Shown here one piece after another: positions 51,735 through 61,807 of a stretch of DNA of 64,000 nt; the first letter of the stretch is position 1, and each line of letters opens with the position of its first letter. Position numbers and translations under genes: made by a program. The notes under the pieces were generated by a model. It worked only from the letters and a program-made list of their open reading frames with translations, searched no databases and was not told the DNA's origin. The stretch covers positions 248,001 to 312,000 of the forward strand of contig JAEKKX010000004.1 of the NCBI GenBank assembly GCA_019510125.1, written 5' to 3'. The DNA is from Lysobacterales bacterium. GTDB taxonomy: Bacteria > Pseudomonadota > Gammaproteobacteria > Xanthomonadales > Xanthomonadaceae.

Positions 51735-52124
51735 ATGACCCAACGCGCACGTCCCCTGTCGCCGCATCTGCAGATCTACCGCAAGCAGATCACCAGCGTG
51801 ATGTCGATCCTGCATCGCATCAGCGGCATCGTCCTTTCCATCGGCGCGTTCGGCCTGGCCTGGTGGCTGCTGGCCGCGGCGCGCGGCGGCGAGACCTACG
51901 CCGACGCGGCGGCGCTGCTGGCCTCGCCGTTCGGCAAGCTGGTGCTGTTCGGCTTCTCGCTGGCGCTGATGTACCACCTGCTCAACGGCATCCGCCACCT
52001 GCTGTGGGACCTCGGCTGGGGCTTCCGCATCCCGCAGGTCTACCGTTCCGGCTACACCGTGATCGCGCTGACCTTCGTGCTGACGGCGGTGATCTGGGTG
52101 GTCGCACTGGGAGCGAAGGCATGA
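51735..52124 (+). CDS. sdhC: Succinate dehydrogenase cytochrome b556 subunit
   Basis: A 129-residue membrane anchor of complex II. It begins [11 protein letters not shown], with the quinone-site Ser/Arg segment SILHRISG (about residues 29-36), and carries the haem-ligand His in [15 protein letters not shown] (about 81-95). Three membrane helices are present. ATG 51735 is preferred because family homology starts a few residues later; an earlier in-frame start adds an unrelated stretch. It overlaps sdhD by 4 nt (ATGA). Confidence 0.95.
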   Translation: MTQRARPLSPHLQIYRKQITSVMSILHRISGIVLSIGAFGLAWWLLAAARGGETYADAAALLASPFGKLVLFGFSLALMYHLLNGIRHLLWDLGWGFRIPQVYRSGYTVIALTFVLTAVIWVVALGAKA

Positions 52125-52519
52125 GCACGCGGACGACCCCCGATTTCCGTTCCCCGGTGGGCCGCGCCCGCGGCCTCGGTTCGGCCAAGTCCGGCACCGG
52201 GCATTTCTGGTGGCAGCGCGTCACCGCGGTGTTCCTCGCCCTGCTGACCCCGTGGGTGATCGGCATGCTGGTCGCGCTGGCCGGCGCCGACCAGGGCCAG
52301 GTGCTGGCGGCGCTGGCCAGGCCCGCCAACGCGATCGCGCTGGCGCTGTTCGCGCTCAGCCTGTTCGCGCACGCCCGCCTCGGCCTGCAGGTGGTGATCG
52401 AGGACTACGTCCACCACCGCGCCGTCGAACTCGCGCTGCAGGTGCTGGTGCTCTTCGCCTGCGCGCTCGGCGCGCTCGCTTCCCTCTACGCGATCGGCCG
52501 GATCGCACTGCTGGCCTGA
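52121..52519 (+). CDS. sdhD: Succinate dehydrogenase membrane anchor subunit
   Basis: A 132-residue protein with three membrane helices, the second anchor of complex II. The segment [20 protein letters not shown] is the conserved N-terminal signature. [16 protein letters not shown] carries the haem-ligand His and the quinone-site Asp-Tyr pair. The start overlaps the sdhC stop (ATGA), and sdhA begins 5 nt after it. Confidence 0.94.
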   Translation: MSTRTTPDFRSPVGRARGLGSAKSGTGHFWWQRVTAVFLALLTPWVIGMLVALAGADQGQVLAALARPANAIALALFALSLFAHARLGLQVVIEDYVHHRAVELALQVLVLFACALGALASLYAIGRIALLA

Positions 52520-52524
52520 TCGAC

Positions 52525-54348
52525 ATGACTGCCTACAAGATCACTGAACACAAGTACGACATGGTCGTGGTCGGCGCTGGCGGCGCCGGCCTGCGCGCCA
52601 CCTTCGGCCTCGCCCACAAGGGCCTGCAGACCGCGTGCATCACCAAGGTCTTCCCGACCCGCTCGCACACCGTCGCGGCGCAGGGCGGCATTTCCGCCGC
52701 GCTGGGCAACATGGGCGAGGACGACTGGCGCTTCCACTTCTACGACACCATCAAGGGCTCGGACTGGCTGGGCGACCAGGACGCGATCGAGTACATGTGC
52801 CGCGAGGCGATCCCGGCCGTGATCGAGCTCGAGCACCAGGGCGTGCCGTTCTCGCGCACCGACGAGGGCAAGATCTACCAGCGCCCGTTCGGCGGCATGA
52901 CCACGCACTACGGCAAGGGCACCGCGCAGCGCACCTGCGCCGCCGCCGACCGCACCGGCCACGCGATCCTGCACACGCTGTACCAGCAGTCGCTGGCGCA
53001 CGACGCGCGCTTCTTCATCGAATACTTCGCGCTCGACCTGATCATGGACGAGGAGGGCGCCTGCCGCGGCGTGCTCGCGCTCGACATGTCCGAGGGCACG
53101 CTGCACCTGTTCCGCGCCCAGGGCGTGGTGCTGGCGACCGGCGGCTACGGCCGCGCCTACTTCTCCGCGACCTCGGCGCACACCTGCACCGGCGACGGCG
53201 GCGGCATGGCGCTGCGCGCGGGCCTCGGCCTGCAGGACATGGAGTTCGTGCAGTTCCACCCGACCGGCATCTACGGCGCGGGCTGCCTGATCACCGAGGG
53301 CGTGCGCGGCGAAGGCGGCATCCTCCGTAACAACAAGGGCGAGCGCTTCATGGAGCGCTATGCGCCGAACGCCAAGGACCTCGCCTCGCGCGACGTGGTC
53401 TCGCGTTCGATGACCCTGGAGATCCGCGAAGGCCGCGGCGTCGGCGAGCACGGCGACCACATCCACCTCGACCTGACCCACCTCGATCCGAAGGACATCC
53501 ACGAGAAGCTGCCCGGCATCGCCGAGAGCGCGCGGATCTTCGCCGGCGTCGACGTCGAGAAGCAGCCGATCCCGGTGATCCCGACCGTCCACTACAACAT
53601 GGGCGGCATCCCGACCAACTACCACGGCGAAGTGGTGCAACTGCGCGACGGCAATCCCGACGCGGTGGTGCCCGGTCTGTACGCGATCGGCGAAGCCGCC
53701 TGCGTCTCGGTCCACGGCGCCAACCGCCTGGGCTCGAACTCGCTGCTCGACCTGGTGGTGTTCGGCCGCGCCGTCGCCAACCGCTGCGCCGAGACGATCA
53801 GGCCCGGCGCGCCGCACAAGGCGCTCCCGGGCGACGCCTGCGACAAGGCGCTGGCGAACCTCGACCGCGCGCGCAACGCCAACGGCGGCACCCCGACCGC
53901 GGAGCTGCGCCTGCGCATGCAGCGCATCATGCAGAAGGACGCCGCGGTGTTCCGCACGCCGGAAGGCCTGAAGGACGGCGTCCAGCGCATCCGCGAGTGC
54001 GTCAAGGGCTTCGACGACGTGCGGGTCAGCGACCGCTCGCTGGTCTGGAACTCCGACCTCATCGAAACGCTCGAGCTGCAGAACCTGCTCGGCCAGGCGC
54101 TGGTCACCATCGTGTCCGCCGACAACCGGATGGAGTCGCGCGGCGCCCACGCGCGCGAGGACTTCTGGGAGAAGGACGCGCAGGGCAACCTCGCCGACGA
54201 GGGCATCCGCGACGACGAGCACTGGATGAAGCACACGCTGTGCTGGACCGACGGCGCGGGCGGCACGCACATCGACTACCGGCCGGTCCACATGTACACG
54301 CTGACCGACGATGTCGCAGTCGTCCCGCCGAAGAAGCGCACCTACTGA
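52525..54348 (+). CDS. sdhA: Succinate dehydrogenase flavoprotein subunit
   Basis: A 607-residue catalytic subunit that oxidises succinate to fumarate with covalently bound FAD. The dinucleotide-binding GAGGAGLRA is at about 17-25. The His that carries FAD is His48 in [10 protein letters not shown]. The substrate-binding [15 protein letters not shown], the catalytic Arg in [10 protein letters not shown], and the C-terminal [24 protein letters not shown] all fit. SdhE, encoded 2 kb downstream, would attach the FAD; the DUF1674 protein would hold the flavinated form. Confidence 0.97.
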   Translation: MTAYKITEHKYDMVVVGAGGAGLRATFGLAHKGLQTACITKVFPTRSHTVAAQGGISAALGNMGEDDWRFHFYDTIKGSDWLGDQDAIEYMCREAIPAVIELEHQGVPFSRTDEGKIYQRPFGGMTTHYGKGTAQRTCAAADRTGHAILHTLYQQSLAHDARFFIEYFALDLIMDEEGACRGVLALDMSEGTLHLFRAQGVVLATGGYGRAYFSATSAHTCTGDGGGMALRAGLGLQDMEFVQFHPTGIYGAGCLITEGVRGEGGILRNNKGERFMERYAPNAKDLASRDVVSRSMTLEIREGRGVGEHGDHIHLDLTHLDPKDIHEKLPGIAESARIFAGVDVEKQPIPVIPTVHYNMGGIPTNYHGEVVQLRDGNPDAVVPGLYAIGEAACVSVHGANRLGSNSLLDLVVFGRAVANRCAETIRPGAPHKALPGDACDKALANLDRARNANGGTPTAELRLRMQRIMQKDAAVFRTPEGLKDGVQRIRECVKGFDDVRVSDRSLVWNSDLIETLELQNLLGQALVTIVSADNRMESRGAHAREDFWEKDAQGNLADEGIRDDEHWMKHTLCWTDGAGGTHIDYRPVHMYTLTDDVAVVPPKKRTY

Positions 54349-54384
54349 CGCCCCCGGCGCCGCACCGCATTCCGGATCGAGACA

Positions 54385-55170
54385 ATGGCCGAGTTCACCC
54401 TTCCCAAGAATTCCAAGGTCCACAAGGGCAAGCGCTTCTCCGCGCCCGCCGGCGCCAAGCGCACGCGGGCGTTCAAGATCTATCGCTGGAGCCCCGACGA
54501 CGACGAGAATCCGCGCACCGACACCTACGAGATCGACCTCGACGCCTGCGGGCCGATGGTTCTCGACGCGCTGATCAAGATCAAGAACGAAGTCGACCCG
54601 ACGCTGACCTTCCGCCGCTCGTGCCGCGAGGGCATCTGCGGGTCGTGCGCGATGAACATCGACGGCACCAACACCCTGGCCTGCACCAAGGCGATCGACG
54701 ACTGCGACGGCGGCGAAGTGCCGATCTATCCGCTGCCGCACATGCCGGTGATCAAGGACCTGGTGCCGGACCTCACCCATTTCTACGCGCAGTACGCCTC
54801 GATTCGCCCGTGGCTGCGCACGCAGACCCCGGCGCCGCCGGATCGCGAGCGCCTGCAGTCGAAGGAAGACCGCGCCAAACTCGACGGCCTGTACGAGTGC
54901 ATCCTCTGCGCCTGCTGCAGCACGAGCTGCCCGAGCTACTGGTGGAACGGCGACCGCTACCTCGGCCCGGCGATCCTGCTCCAGGCCTACCGCTGGATCG
55001 CCGACAGCCGCGACGAGGACGCCGGCGCGCGCCTGGACGACCTCGAGGACCCGTTCAAGCTGTATCGCTGCCACACGATCATGAACTGCGCGCGGACCTG
55101 CCCCAAGGGCCTGAACCCGGCGCAGGCGATCGGCGAGATCAAGCGGCTGATGCTGGCGAGACAGGTGTGA
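54385..55170 (+). CDS. sdhB: Succinate dehydrogenase iron-sulfur subunit
   Basis: A 261-residue protein that passes electrons from SdhA to the quinone site. The [2Fe-2S] cysteines are at 80, 85, 88 and 100 (CREGICGSC). The [4Fe-4S] motif [16 protein letters not shown] and the [3Fe-4S] motif [17 protein letters not shown] follow. It has a slightly long, basic N-terminus. A GTGA overlap joins its stop to the next gene. Confidence 0.97.
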   Translation: MAEFTLPKNSKVHKGKRFSAPAGAKRTRAFKIYRWSPDDDENPRTDTYEIDLDACGPMVLDALIKIKNEVDPTLTFRRSCREGICGSCAMNIDGTNTLACTKAIDDCDGGEVPIYPLPHMPVIKDLVPDLTHFYAQYASIRPWLRTQTPAPPDRERLQSKEDRAKLDGLYECILCACCSTSCPSYWWNGDRYLGPAILLQAYRWIADSRDEDAGARLDDLEDPFKLYRCHTIMNCARTCPKGLNPAQAIGEIKRLMLARQV

Positions 55171-55847
55171 CCGGCTCCGGCGGGTCGCCCGTGCGCGCCG
55201 CGTGGCTGGGCGCGCTCGTCCTCGCCGCGGTCTTCCCTTCCGCGCAGGCGACGCCGGCGAACGACGCGGCGCCGCCGGCATCCGTCGATCCGCAGCGCCT
55301 GCACCGGGTCGAGGCGCTGGTCGAGGTCTCGCAGTTCCCGAAGATCTACGACGCCACGATGCTCGGCATCGCCGACCCCGCGTCCGCCGACCCGGGCGCC
55401 CGGCTGGTCGCCGAAACCATGCGCCTGGTGGTGTGGTCGCGCTCCCGCGACGGCTGGCTGCCGCTGATGGCGCGCACGCTTCCCGACGACGCCCTGGACC
55501 GGGCCGAGGCGTTCTACGCCGGCGAGGCCGGTCGCGCGCTGGCCGCCTGCATCCGCACCGCGGAGGGATTGGCGTCGATCCGCGCCTGCGCCTCGATCCC
55601 GGAGGTCGGCGGCGCCGATGTCGCCGACTACGTCAGCGGCGAATTCCTGCGGCCCCGCGCCAGCGACGACACGATCTCGGCGGTCTTCAATGGCGCGTTC
55701 TGCGGCGCGCTGGCGCAGGACCGCCCGCTGCTCGAGCGCATCGCGGCGCTGTGCGAGCGGGACGCCACGGCGAAGGCCTGCGCGGCCTTCACCCGGCACG
55801 AGGGCCGGCTCGCGCTGGACCCCGACCGCTGCGTCCACACCTTCTGA
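55167..55847 (+). CDS. Secreted protein of unknown function in the sdh locus
   Basis: A 226-residue protein with a signal peptide ([19 protein letters not shown]). The mature part is helical with six cysteines (in [40 protein letters not shown] and DRCVHTF), several of which could pair in the periplasm. It starts with GTG inside the sdhB stop (GTGA); a second in-frame GTG at 55191 would leave only the signal. No family was recognised. Its position between sdhB and sdhE makes cotranscription likely. Confidence 0.7.
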   Translation: MTGSGGSPVRAAWLGALVLAAVFPSAQATPANDAAPPASVDPQRLHRVEALVEVSQFPKIYDATMLGIADPASADPGARLVAETMRLVVWSRSRDGWLPLMARTLPDDALDRAEAFYAGEAGRALAACIRTAEGLASIRACASIPEVGGADVADYVSGEFLRPRASDDTISAVFNGAFCGALAQDRPLLERIAALCERDATAKACAAFTRHEGRLALDPDRCVHTF

Positions 55848-55866
55848 TCCCGGGATCGCCCGAACG

Positions 55867-56301
55867 ATGATCGCCCCAGGCGCCAGCACCACCCTCTTCC
55901 TGCCCGGCCTCGCGATGGTCGCGCTGACCTTCGTGGTCCTCGGCGTGATGTTCCGCCGTCGCGTCGCGCAGATGCGGCGCGACCGCATCCGTCCGCAGCA
56001 GGTCGCCACCTCGCAGCAGGCCGCGGCGCTGTACGCCGACGTCGCGCCCGCGGACAACTTCCGCAACCTGTTCGAGATGCCGGTGCTGTTCTACTTCGCG
56101 CTGACGGTGGCGGCGATCAGCGGCCAGACCGGCCCGCTGGTGGTCGGCCTGGCCTGGGCCTACGTCGCCGCGCGCATCGCCCACAGCGTCATCCAGTGCA
56201 CCTACAACCGCGTGATGCACCGGTTCCGCGCGTTCGCGGCCAGCGTGTTCGTGCTGCTCGCGCTGTGGAGCGTGCTCGGCTACGGCCTGGTCGCCGGATG
56301 A
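55867..56301 (+). CDS. MAPEG-family membrane protein
   Basis: A 144-residue protein with four membrane helices. It contains the MAPEG signature [16 protein letters not shown] (about 64-79) and the late [25 protein letters not shown], in which the Asn/Arg residues bind glutathione in family members. Bacterial members are poorly characterised. Its stop overlaps the ATG of sdhE (ATGA), placing it in the same operon. Confidence 0.88.
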   Translation: MIAPGASTTLFLPGLAMVALTFVVLGVMFRRRVAQMRRDRIRPQQVATSQQAAALYADVAPADNFRNLFEMPVLFYFALTVAAISGQTGPLVVGLAWAYVAARIAHSVIQCTYNRVMHRFRAFAASVFVLLALWSVLGYGLVAG

Positions 56302-56555
56302 GCGCGCACGCCGACGACGCCGAGATCCAGCGCCTGCGCTGGCGCTGCCGTCGCGGGATGCGCGAGCTGGACCAGTTGTGCCTGCGCTATCTCGACCGCG
56401 TCTGGCGCGACGCGTCCGCGGACGAGCGCGCGACCTTCGAACGTCTGCTCGGCAGCGAGGACGATCGCCTCTGGCGCTGGTTCCTCGGCCATGAGGCCCC
56501 GGCCGATCCCGAACTGCATGCGCTCGTCGAACGCATCCGCGCCCTGCCGGTTTGA
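56298..56555 (+). CDS. sdhE: FAD assembly factor SdhE
   Basis: An 85-residue protein of the SdhE/SDHAF2 family that promotes covalent flavinylation of SdhA. The RGxxE motif is at 19-23 (RGMRELD), followed by the [20 protein letters not shown] helix, and the DRLWRWFLG segment is also conserved. ATGA overlap with the MAPEG gene and a 38-nt overlap with ygfX tie it into the locus. Confidence 0.93.
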   Translation: MSAHADDAEIQRLRWRCRRGMRELDQLCLRYLDRVWRDASADERATFERLLGSEDDRLWRWFLGHEAPADPELHALVERIRALPV

Positions 56556-56955
56556 GCTGCGGCCGTCGCGCTGGCTGGTCGGCGCGCTGCTCGCGCTGGC
56601 CGTGCTCGCGCCGTTCTCGACCCTGCAGTCGGAGATGCCGCGGCGCTACGCCTGGCCGCTGGCGCTGCTGGCGTTCGCGGCGGGGCTGTGGCTGGCGCGT
56701 CGCGAATGGCGCGCCCCGCGGCGGTCGGTGACCATCGACGGCGAGGGCGGGGCGACCGTCGACGGCGTCGCGGTGGAGGCGTTCCGGGTCGACTGGCGCG
56801 GACCGCTGGCGTTCCTGTCCTGGCGCGACCCCGCGGGCCGTCCGCATCGACGCAGCCTGTGGCCCGACACGCTGCCGGCCCCGCTGCGCCGTGAACTGCG
56901 ACTGGCCGCCGACCGTCGCGATGCTGGGCGCGGCGACGGCCCGATGGCACCATAG
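56518..56955 (+). CDS. ygfX: YgfX (CptA)-family membrane protein
   Basis: A 145-residue protein with two adjacent membrane helices (about 20-37 and 45-61), then a soluble beta domain ([38 protein letters not shown]) and [22 protein letters not shown]. The helix pair, the LWPDT-LRRELR end and the position directly after sdhE match YgfX, which pairs with SdhE (CptAB) and has been described as affecting cell division or as inner-membrane partner of SdhE. I place the start at ATG 56518 inside sdhE, giving a 38-nt overlap. A later start is possible. Confidence 0.78.
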   Translation: MRSSNASAPCRFELRPSRWLVGALLALAVLAPFSTLQSEMPRRYAWPLALLAFAAGLWLARREWRAPRRSVTIDGEGGATVDGVAVEAFRVDWRGPLAFLSWRDPAGRPHRRSLWPDTLPAPLRRELRLAADRRDAGRGDGPMAP

Positions 56956-56978
56956 CCCGATCCACGCCGCCGGTTCCC

Positions 56979-58238
56979 ATGTTCAAACCCCTGCCTGTCG
57001 CCATCGGCCTGCGCTATCTCCGCGCCAAGCGCCGCAACGGCTTCATCTCCTTCATCTCGCTGGCGTCGATGCTGGGCATCGCCCTGGGCGTGGCCGCGCT
57101 GATCACCACGCTCGCGGTGATGAGCGGTTTCCAGCGCGAGATCCGCGACCGCATGCTGCAGATGGCCGCGCACGCCACCATCAGCGCCGACGGCGAGCCG
57201 CTGCAGGGCTGGGCCGCCGCGGTCGACGAGGCCCGCCGCGACCCGCGCGTCGCCGGCGCGGCGCCCTACATCGAGCGCCCGGTGATGCTGCAGGGGCCGC
57301 GCGAGGAGGGCGCGTTGCTCCGCGGCGTCGATCCCGCCCGCGAGGGCGACGTGTCGGTGCTGGCCAGGAAGATGGTCGACGGCACCTCGCTGGACTCCCT
57401 GCGGCCGGGCGAATTCAACATCGTCCTCGGCCGCGAGCTGGCGCTGTGGCTCGGCGTCGGCGTCGGCGATTCGGTGATCGTCTACACCCCGGCGTTCCAG
57501 AGCACGCCGCTGGGCACGATGGTGCAGACCAAGCGCTTCAAGGTCACCGGCATCTTCGAGGCCGGCTACCAGGAATTCGACCGCAACCTCGCCGTGGTCC
57601 ACATCGCCGACGCCCAGCGCCTGCTGCGCATGGGCGACGGGGTCACCGGCGTGCGCCTGCGCCTGCACGACATGAACCTGGCCACCGACGTCTCGCGCGA
57701 GCTCGCGCGCCGGCTCGCGGTGCGCATGGACGAGGTCTTCCGGGTCAGCGACTGGTCGCACGAGAACGCCAACATGTTCCGCGCCCTGAAGCTGGAGAAG
57801 ACGATGATGGCGATCCTGCTGTCGCTGATCATCCTGATGGGCGCGTTCACCCTGGTGAATTCCCAGGTGATGCTGGTCACCGACAAGCAGGCCGACATCG
57901 CGATCCTGCGCACGCTGGGCTTCACCCCGCGCGGGGTGATGCAGGTGTTCATGGTGCAGGGCTCGATGATCGGGATCATCGGCACCGTGACCGGCGTGGT
58001 CGGCGGCATCCTGCTGACCCTCAACCTCGAATCGATCCTCGGCGCGATCGAACGCGTGTTCGGGGTGACCCTGCTGCCCGAGGACGTCTACTACATCACC
58101 GGGCTGCCGACCGACCTGCGCGCGTTCGACGTGAGCGCGATCGCGGCGGTGGCGCTGGTGATGGCCTTCCTCGCGACCCTGTATCCCGCCTGGCGCGCCG
58201 CGCGCACCGCTCCCGCGGAGGCCCTGCGCTATGAATGA
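56979..58238 (+). CDS. lolC: Lipoprotein-releasing ABC transporter permease (LolC/LolE type)
   Basis: A 419-residue permease of the LolCDE complex that extracts mature lipoproteins from the inner membrane for delivery to LolA. The N-terminal [33 protein letters not shown] and the large periplasmic domain (about 50-265) are typical. Three C-terminal helices follow, with the conserved [19 protein letters not shown] loop and the final [18 protein letters not shown]. It overlaps lolD by 8 nt. No second permease gene follows. Confidence 0.93.
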   Translation: MFKPLPVAIGLRYLRAKRRNGFISFISLASMLGIALGVAALITTLAVMSGFQREIRDRMLQMAAHATISADGEPLQGWAAAVDEARRDPRVAGAAPYIERPVMLQGPREEGALLRGVDPAREGDVSVLARKMVDGTSLDSLRPGEFNIVLGRELALWLGVGVGDSVIVYTPAFQSTPLGTMVQTKRFKVTGIFEAGYQEFDRNLAVVHIADAQRLLRMGDGVTGVRLRLHDMNLATDVSRELARRLAVRMDEVFRVSDWSHENANMFRALKLEKTMMAILLSLIILMGAFTLVNSQVMLVTDKQADIAILRTLGFTPRGVMQVFMVQGSMIGIIGTVTGVVGGILLTLNLESILGAIERVFGVTLLPEDVYYITGLPTDLRAFDVSAIAAVALVMAFLATLYPAWRAARTAPAEALRYE

Positions 58239-58935
58239 GCCGACGCCGCCGGCGCGGGAGCCGGTTCTCCGCTGCGAGGACCTGTCGATGACCTATGCCG
58301 AGGGCCGGATGCGCACCCCGGTCTTCGACGGACTGGCGCTTGCCGTCGCCGCGGGCGAGACCGTGGCCATCGTCGGCGCCTCCGGCGCGGGCAAGAGCAC
58401 CCTGCTGCACCTGCTGGGCGGGCTCGATCGCCCGAGCCGCGGCGAGGTCTACGTCGCCGGGCAGAAGATGAGCGCACTGTCCGACGCCGAACGCGGGCGG
58501 TTGCGCAACCGCGCGCTCGGGTTCGTCTACCAGTTCCACCATTTGCTGCCCGAGTTCACGGCGCTGGAGAACGTGATGCTCCCGGTCCTCCTGAACGGGG
58601 CGCCGGTGGCGGACGCCAGCGCGCGCGCGCGCGGCCTGCTCGAGGCCGTGGGGCTGGGCCATCGGCTCGCGCACAAACCCGGCGAGCTGTCCGGCGGCGA
58701 GCGCCAGCGCGCCGCGGTGGCGCGCGCGCTCGCCAATCGCCCGGCCTGCGTGCTCGGCGACGAGCCCACCGGCAACCTCGACGAAAAGACCGCCGCGATC
58801 GTGTTCGACCTCATGCTCGGGCTCAATCGGGAGCAGGGCACGAGCCTGGTGCTGGTCACCCACGACCGTCGCCTGGCGGCCCGGCTCGACCGGGTCCTGG
58901 AACTCCACGAGGGCCGGCTGCGGCCGGTGTCCTGA
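58231..58935 (+). CDS. lolD: Lipoprotein-releasing ABC transporter ATPase
   Basis: A 234-residue ABC ATPase. Walker A GASGAGKS is at about 49-56, the signature LSGGERQR near 152, Walker [12 protein letters not shown], and the switch His in LVTHDRR. It powers LolC. The segment [18 protein letters not shown] is the LolD-typical Q-loop region. It ends the lol operon; a 515-nt gap follows. Confidence 0.95.
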   Translation: MNEPTPPAREPVLRCEDLSMTYAEGRMRTPVFDGLALAVAAGETVAIVGASGAGKSTLLHLLGGLDRPSRGEVYVAGQKMSALSDAERGRLRNRALGFVYQFHHLLPEFTALENVMLPVLLNGAPVADASARARGLLEAVGLGHRLAHKPGELSGGERQRAAVARALANRPACVLGDEPTGNLDEKTAAIVFDLMLGLNREQGTSLVLVTHDRRLAARLDRVLELHEGRLRPVS

Positions 58936-59041
58936 CCCGCCACGAACGGCGAATCCGGCCGCCGACGGCCGCTGGATGGCGGTCCATGACAGTCTCGTTT
59001 CCGCCCGCCGGGATCGATGCCGGAAAGACGCGCGGAGTTTC

Positions 59042-59071
59042 TTGACCAATCGCGGGGGATCGGGCTATGTT
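59042..59071 (+). promoter_or_regulatory. Candidate sigma-70 promoter for the virB operon
   Basis: TTGACC (59042-59047) and TATGTT (59066-59071) are 18 bp apart, the best promoter match in the 58936-59450 gap. Transcription from it would give a leader of roughly 370 nt before the virB7 GTG. The rest of the gap shows no gene with supporting features; I treat 59072-59450 as an untranslated leader. Confidence 0.55.
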
Positions 59072-59450
59072 GCCCCCTACGCAGCCAAGGATGCGTTCCA
59101 GCCTGTCGCCCCGTGGATCGACCAATCCGCAGGTCGCGGGGTGTCGGGGAGCACACTGGGATGAGCAGAAGGACGCCGCAAGCAGTTCGCGATTCGAGGA
59201 CGACCGGCGGCGATGATCGTGGCGAGGAGGGGGCCTGATCTGTCGTGACAACAGGGAACATGCCTGCCCGTGCCCGGTCGCGCCGTGCGCGGTTCCATTT
59301 GCCCATCGAAGTACCGTTCCCGGCACCGTGCATCGGAACCGGCGCGCGGTCTTGTGCCGTGTCTGCGTTTCCCCCGCGCGCGCGGCGCGCGGCGGCCTGC
59401 GTTACAACCTGTGTTTCACTCAATTTCTCCGATCTTTCTCCGGGTGGCGC

Positions 59451-59873
59451 GTGAAATCTCGAATCTCGATCCTGACCAAGTTCCTGCTCGCCATGGCCTT
59501 CGCCGTGGTCCTGTCCAGTTGCGCCACGCGTCCGGCTCCCGATTTCGGCGGCCGCTGGAAGACCGTCAACCGCTTCTCGGAAGAGACCCAGGCGATCCCG
59601 CTGCAGGACACCTATCTCTACTACGCCTCGCCGATGGACCGCACGCTCAAGAACATGCTCGAGCGCTGGGCGGACGATTCGCACATGGTCCTGACCTACC
59701 GGCATCCGATGGACTACACCCTGTACTCCGCCGTCGCCGACATCCGCACCCCGAGCCTGCAGGAAGCCGTTTCGCAGTTGAACGCGGCCTATTCCGCGCA
59801 GCAGGTCTCGATCGCGGTCAGCGGCAACGAGATCGTCGTGCGGATCGCCTCCGGCGACGGTTCCGGCCGCTGA
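59451..59873 (+). CDS. virB7: T4SS outer-membrane lipoprotein VirB7 with C-terminal N0-like domain
   Basis: A 140-residue lipoprotein. A GTG start gives a signal ending LSSC, with the lipid-bearing Cys at 24. A linker (about 25-80) that would contact VirB9 follows. The C-terminal domain (ADDSHMVLTYRHPMDYTLYSAV through SIAVSGNEIVVRI) has the layout of the N0 domain that distinguishes Xanthomonas VirB7 from the short Agrobacterium type. Length and order match the X-T4SS. A longer in-frame start upstream would hide the signal behind a basic stretch. It is 72 nt upstream of virB8. Confidence 0.88.
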   Translation: MKSRISILTKFLLAMAFAVVLSSCATRPAPDFGGRWKTVNRFSEETQAIPLQDTYLYYASPMDRTLKNMLERWADDSHMVLTYRHPMDYTLYSAVADIRTPSLQEAVSQLNAAYSAQQVSIAVSGNEIVVRIASGDGSGR

Positions 59874-59945
59874 TCCCCCGCGGCGTCCGCGCGGACGCCG
59901 CAAGCGGTTCCGGTCTCCTCCAATTCACGGACTACAGGCTCCAGA

Positions 59946-61025
59946 ATGCTCGGCAAGAAGAAAGAATCGCCGCAGATCGACAACACTGCCGCGAAAGGCG
60001 TCAACTTCGAGGTCAGCATCGCCGACCTCGCCCGGCGTAGCGAAAAGCGCGCGTGGATGATCGCGTGGACCTGCCTCTTCATCGTGATCGCGATGGTGGG
60101 CGGCTTCATCTACATCCTTCCGCTGAAGCGGGAAGTGCCCTACCTGATCATGGCCGACGCCTTCACCGGCCAGGCGACGGTGGCCACCCTGCGCGGCGAC
60201 TTCAACAGCCCCAACAGCATCACCGCCAGCGAAGCGCTGGCGCGCAGCAACGTCGCCCAGTACATCATCGCCCGCGAATCGTTCGACGTCGCGATGATGA
60301 ACCTGCGCGACTGGGACCTGGTGAACGTCATGTCCGCGCCGAACGTGCGCAACGGCTACGCCGCCATCCACGCCGGCAACAACCCCGACAGTCCGTTCAA
60401 GAAGTACGGCAAGGAGCGCGCGGTCCGGGTGAAGATCCTCAGCATCCAGCTCGAGCGAAAGGGCTCGGGCGACAGTGCCCGCAACAGCGCCACCGTGCGC
60501 TTCCAGCGCGTCGAATACGACAAGAAGACCGGCGACACCAAGCCGCTGGACAGCAAGATCGCGCGCCTGGAGTACACCTACAAGCCGAACCTGGCGATGG
60601 ACGAGAAGCAGCGGTACAACAATCCGCTCGGCTTCCAGGTCACCGAGTACACCGTCGACAACGACTACGCCGCGTCGCCGCCGGTCGAGAACCCGGTCTC
60701 CGCGCAGCCGCAGGTCCCGGCCGGCTATCCGGCGCAGCAGGGCTACGGCTATCCGGGCCAGGCCTATCCGGGCCAGCAGGTCCCGGGCCAGCCGGCGGTG
60801 CCGGGCCAGCAGGTCCCGGGCCAGCCGCCGGTGCCCGGCCAGCAGGTCCCGGGCCAGATGCCGGCGGGCCAGGGCCAGGTCTATCCGTCCGCCCCCGATT
60901 TCGGCAATCCGGCCGCGGCGCCCGCCGCGCAACCGCAGTACCCCGCAGGCGCCGCTCCGGCCGCCCCGCAACAGGTTCCGGCCGCGCAGGCCCCCAATCA
61001 AGTCAATGGAGTAGGCAACAGATGA
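59946..61025 (+). CDS. virB8: T4SS inner-membrane protein VirB8 with Pro/Gln-rich tail
   Basis: A 359-residue protein. The N-terminal cytoplasmic stretch (about 35 residues) is followed by one membrane helix (about 37-60), then the periplasmic VirB8 domain (LIMADAFTGQ, YIIARESFDVAMMNLRDWDLVNVMS, and LEYTYKPNLAMDEKQRYNNPLGFQV). Residues from about 240 to the end are a Pro/Gln/Ala-rich extension with three 11-residue repeats of PGQQVPGQP type. The tail is much longer than in plasmid VirB8. It ends in an ATGA overlap with virB9. Confidence 0.93.
   Translation: MLGKKKESPQIDNTAAKGVNFEVSIADLARRSEKRAWMIAWTCLFIVIAMVGGFIYILPLKREVPYLIMADAFTGQATVATLRGDFNSPNSITASEALARSNVAQYIIARESFDVAMMNLRDWDLVNVMSAPNVRNGYAAIHAGNNPDSPFKKYGKERAVRVKILSIQLERKGSGDSARNSATVRFQRVEYDKKTGDTKPLDSKIARLEYTYKPNLAMDEKQRYNNPLGFQVTEYTVDNDYAASPPVENPVSAQPQVPAGYPAQQGYGYPGQAYPGQQVPGQPAVPGQQVPGQPPVPGQQVPGQMPAGQGQVYPSAPDFGNPAAAPAAQPQYPAGAAPAAPQQVPAAQAPNQVNGVGNR
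60768..60866 (+). repeat. Three in-frame 33-bp repeats in virB8
   Basis: Units start at 60768, 60801 and 60834 and encode PGQQVPGQPAV, PGQQVPGQPPV and PGQQVPGQMPA. The period is a multiple of three, so copy-number change would keep the reading frame. Confidence 0.9.
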
Positions 61026-61807
61026 GTCGCTTGCATCGCTCTTGCTATGCGGTCCTGCTGTGCGCGCTGGCGGCGTTCGCGCCTGCGCGGATGGCGTTCG
61101 CGCAAGCCATCGTCCAGTACGAATACGAGCCGGACCGCATCTACGAAGTCCGCACAGGCCTGGGCATCACCACCCAGATCGAGTTGAGTCCGAGCGAGGA
61201 GATCCTCGACTACAGCACGGGCTTCAACTCCGGCTGGGAGCTCAACCGCCGCGACAACGTCTTCTACCTGAAGCCGAAGAACGTCGACGTCGACACCAAC
61301 ATGATGGTGCGCACGGCCACCCACTCCTACCTGTTCGAGCTGAAGGTGGTGGCGACCGACTGGACCGCGCTGGAGCAGGCGAAGCGGGCCGGCGTCAACT
61401 ACAAGATCACGTTCCTGTACGGCAACAGCACCGTGTTCTCGGCGGCCGCGGCCGCGGAGGCCAAGGGTGCGCCGAAGCCGCGCCAGAGCGAGATCGACAC
61501 CGAACTGGACAAGACGCGCAGCTATTACTTCGACTACTCGTTCTCGACGCGCACGAAGAACAAGTGGCTGGTCCCGGTGAACGTCTACGACGACGGTCAG
61601 TTCACCTACATCAAGTTCAACAACATCAATCGCTTCCCCACGGGCGACTTCCCGGCGGTGTTCGGCCGCGAGCGCGAGGGCAGCGAGGACTTCCTGGTCA
61701 ACACCACGGTCGAGGACAACACGCTCGTGGTCCATGGCACTTATCCCTTCCTGGTCATCCGCCACGGGAAGAACGTCGTCGGTCTGCGTAGGAACAAGCA
61801 AAAGTGA
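61022..61807 (+). CDS. virB9: T4SS outer-membrane-complex protein VirB9
   Basis: A 261-residue periplasmic protein. A signal peptide (about 27 residues, ending MAFA) precedes the N-terminal domain (YEYEPDRIYEVRTGLGITTQIEL) and the C-terminal TraO/VirB9 domain (RSYYFDYSFSTRTKNKWLVPVNVYDDGQFTYIKF, then DNTLVVHGTYPFLVIRHGK). It forms the core complex with VirB7 and VirB10. It overlaps virB8 (ATGA) and virB10 (GTGA). Confidence 0.95.
   Translation: MSRLHRSCYAVLLCALAAFAPARMAFAQAIVQYEYEPDRIYEVRTGLGITTQIELSPSEEILDYSTGFNSGWELNRRDNVFYLKPKNVDVDTNMMVRTATHSYLFELKVVATDWTALEQAKRAGVNYKITFLYGNSTVFSAAAAAEAKGAPKPRQSEIDTELDKTRSYYFDYSFSTRTKNKWLVPVNVYDDGQFTYIKFNNINRFPTGDFPAVFGREREGSEDFLVNTTVEDNTLVVHGTYPFLVIRHGKNVVGLRRNKQK

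Noticed and set aside
59328-59450. N-terminally extended virB7 from an upstream ATG
   Set aside because: The extension is basic and Cys-containing and would bury the lipoprotein signal; the GTG at 59451 gives a perfect signal peptide and a length that fits the family.
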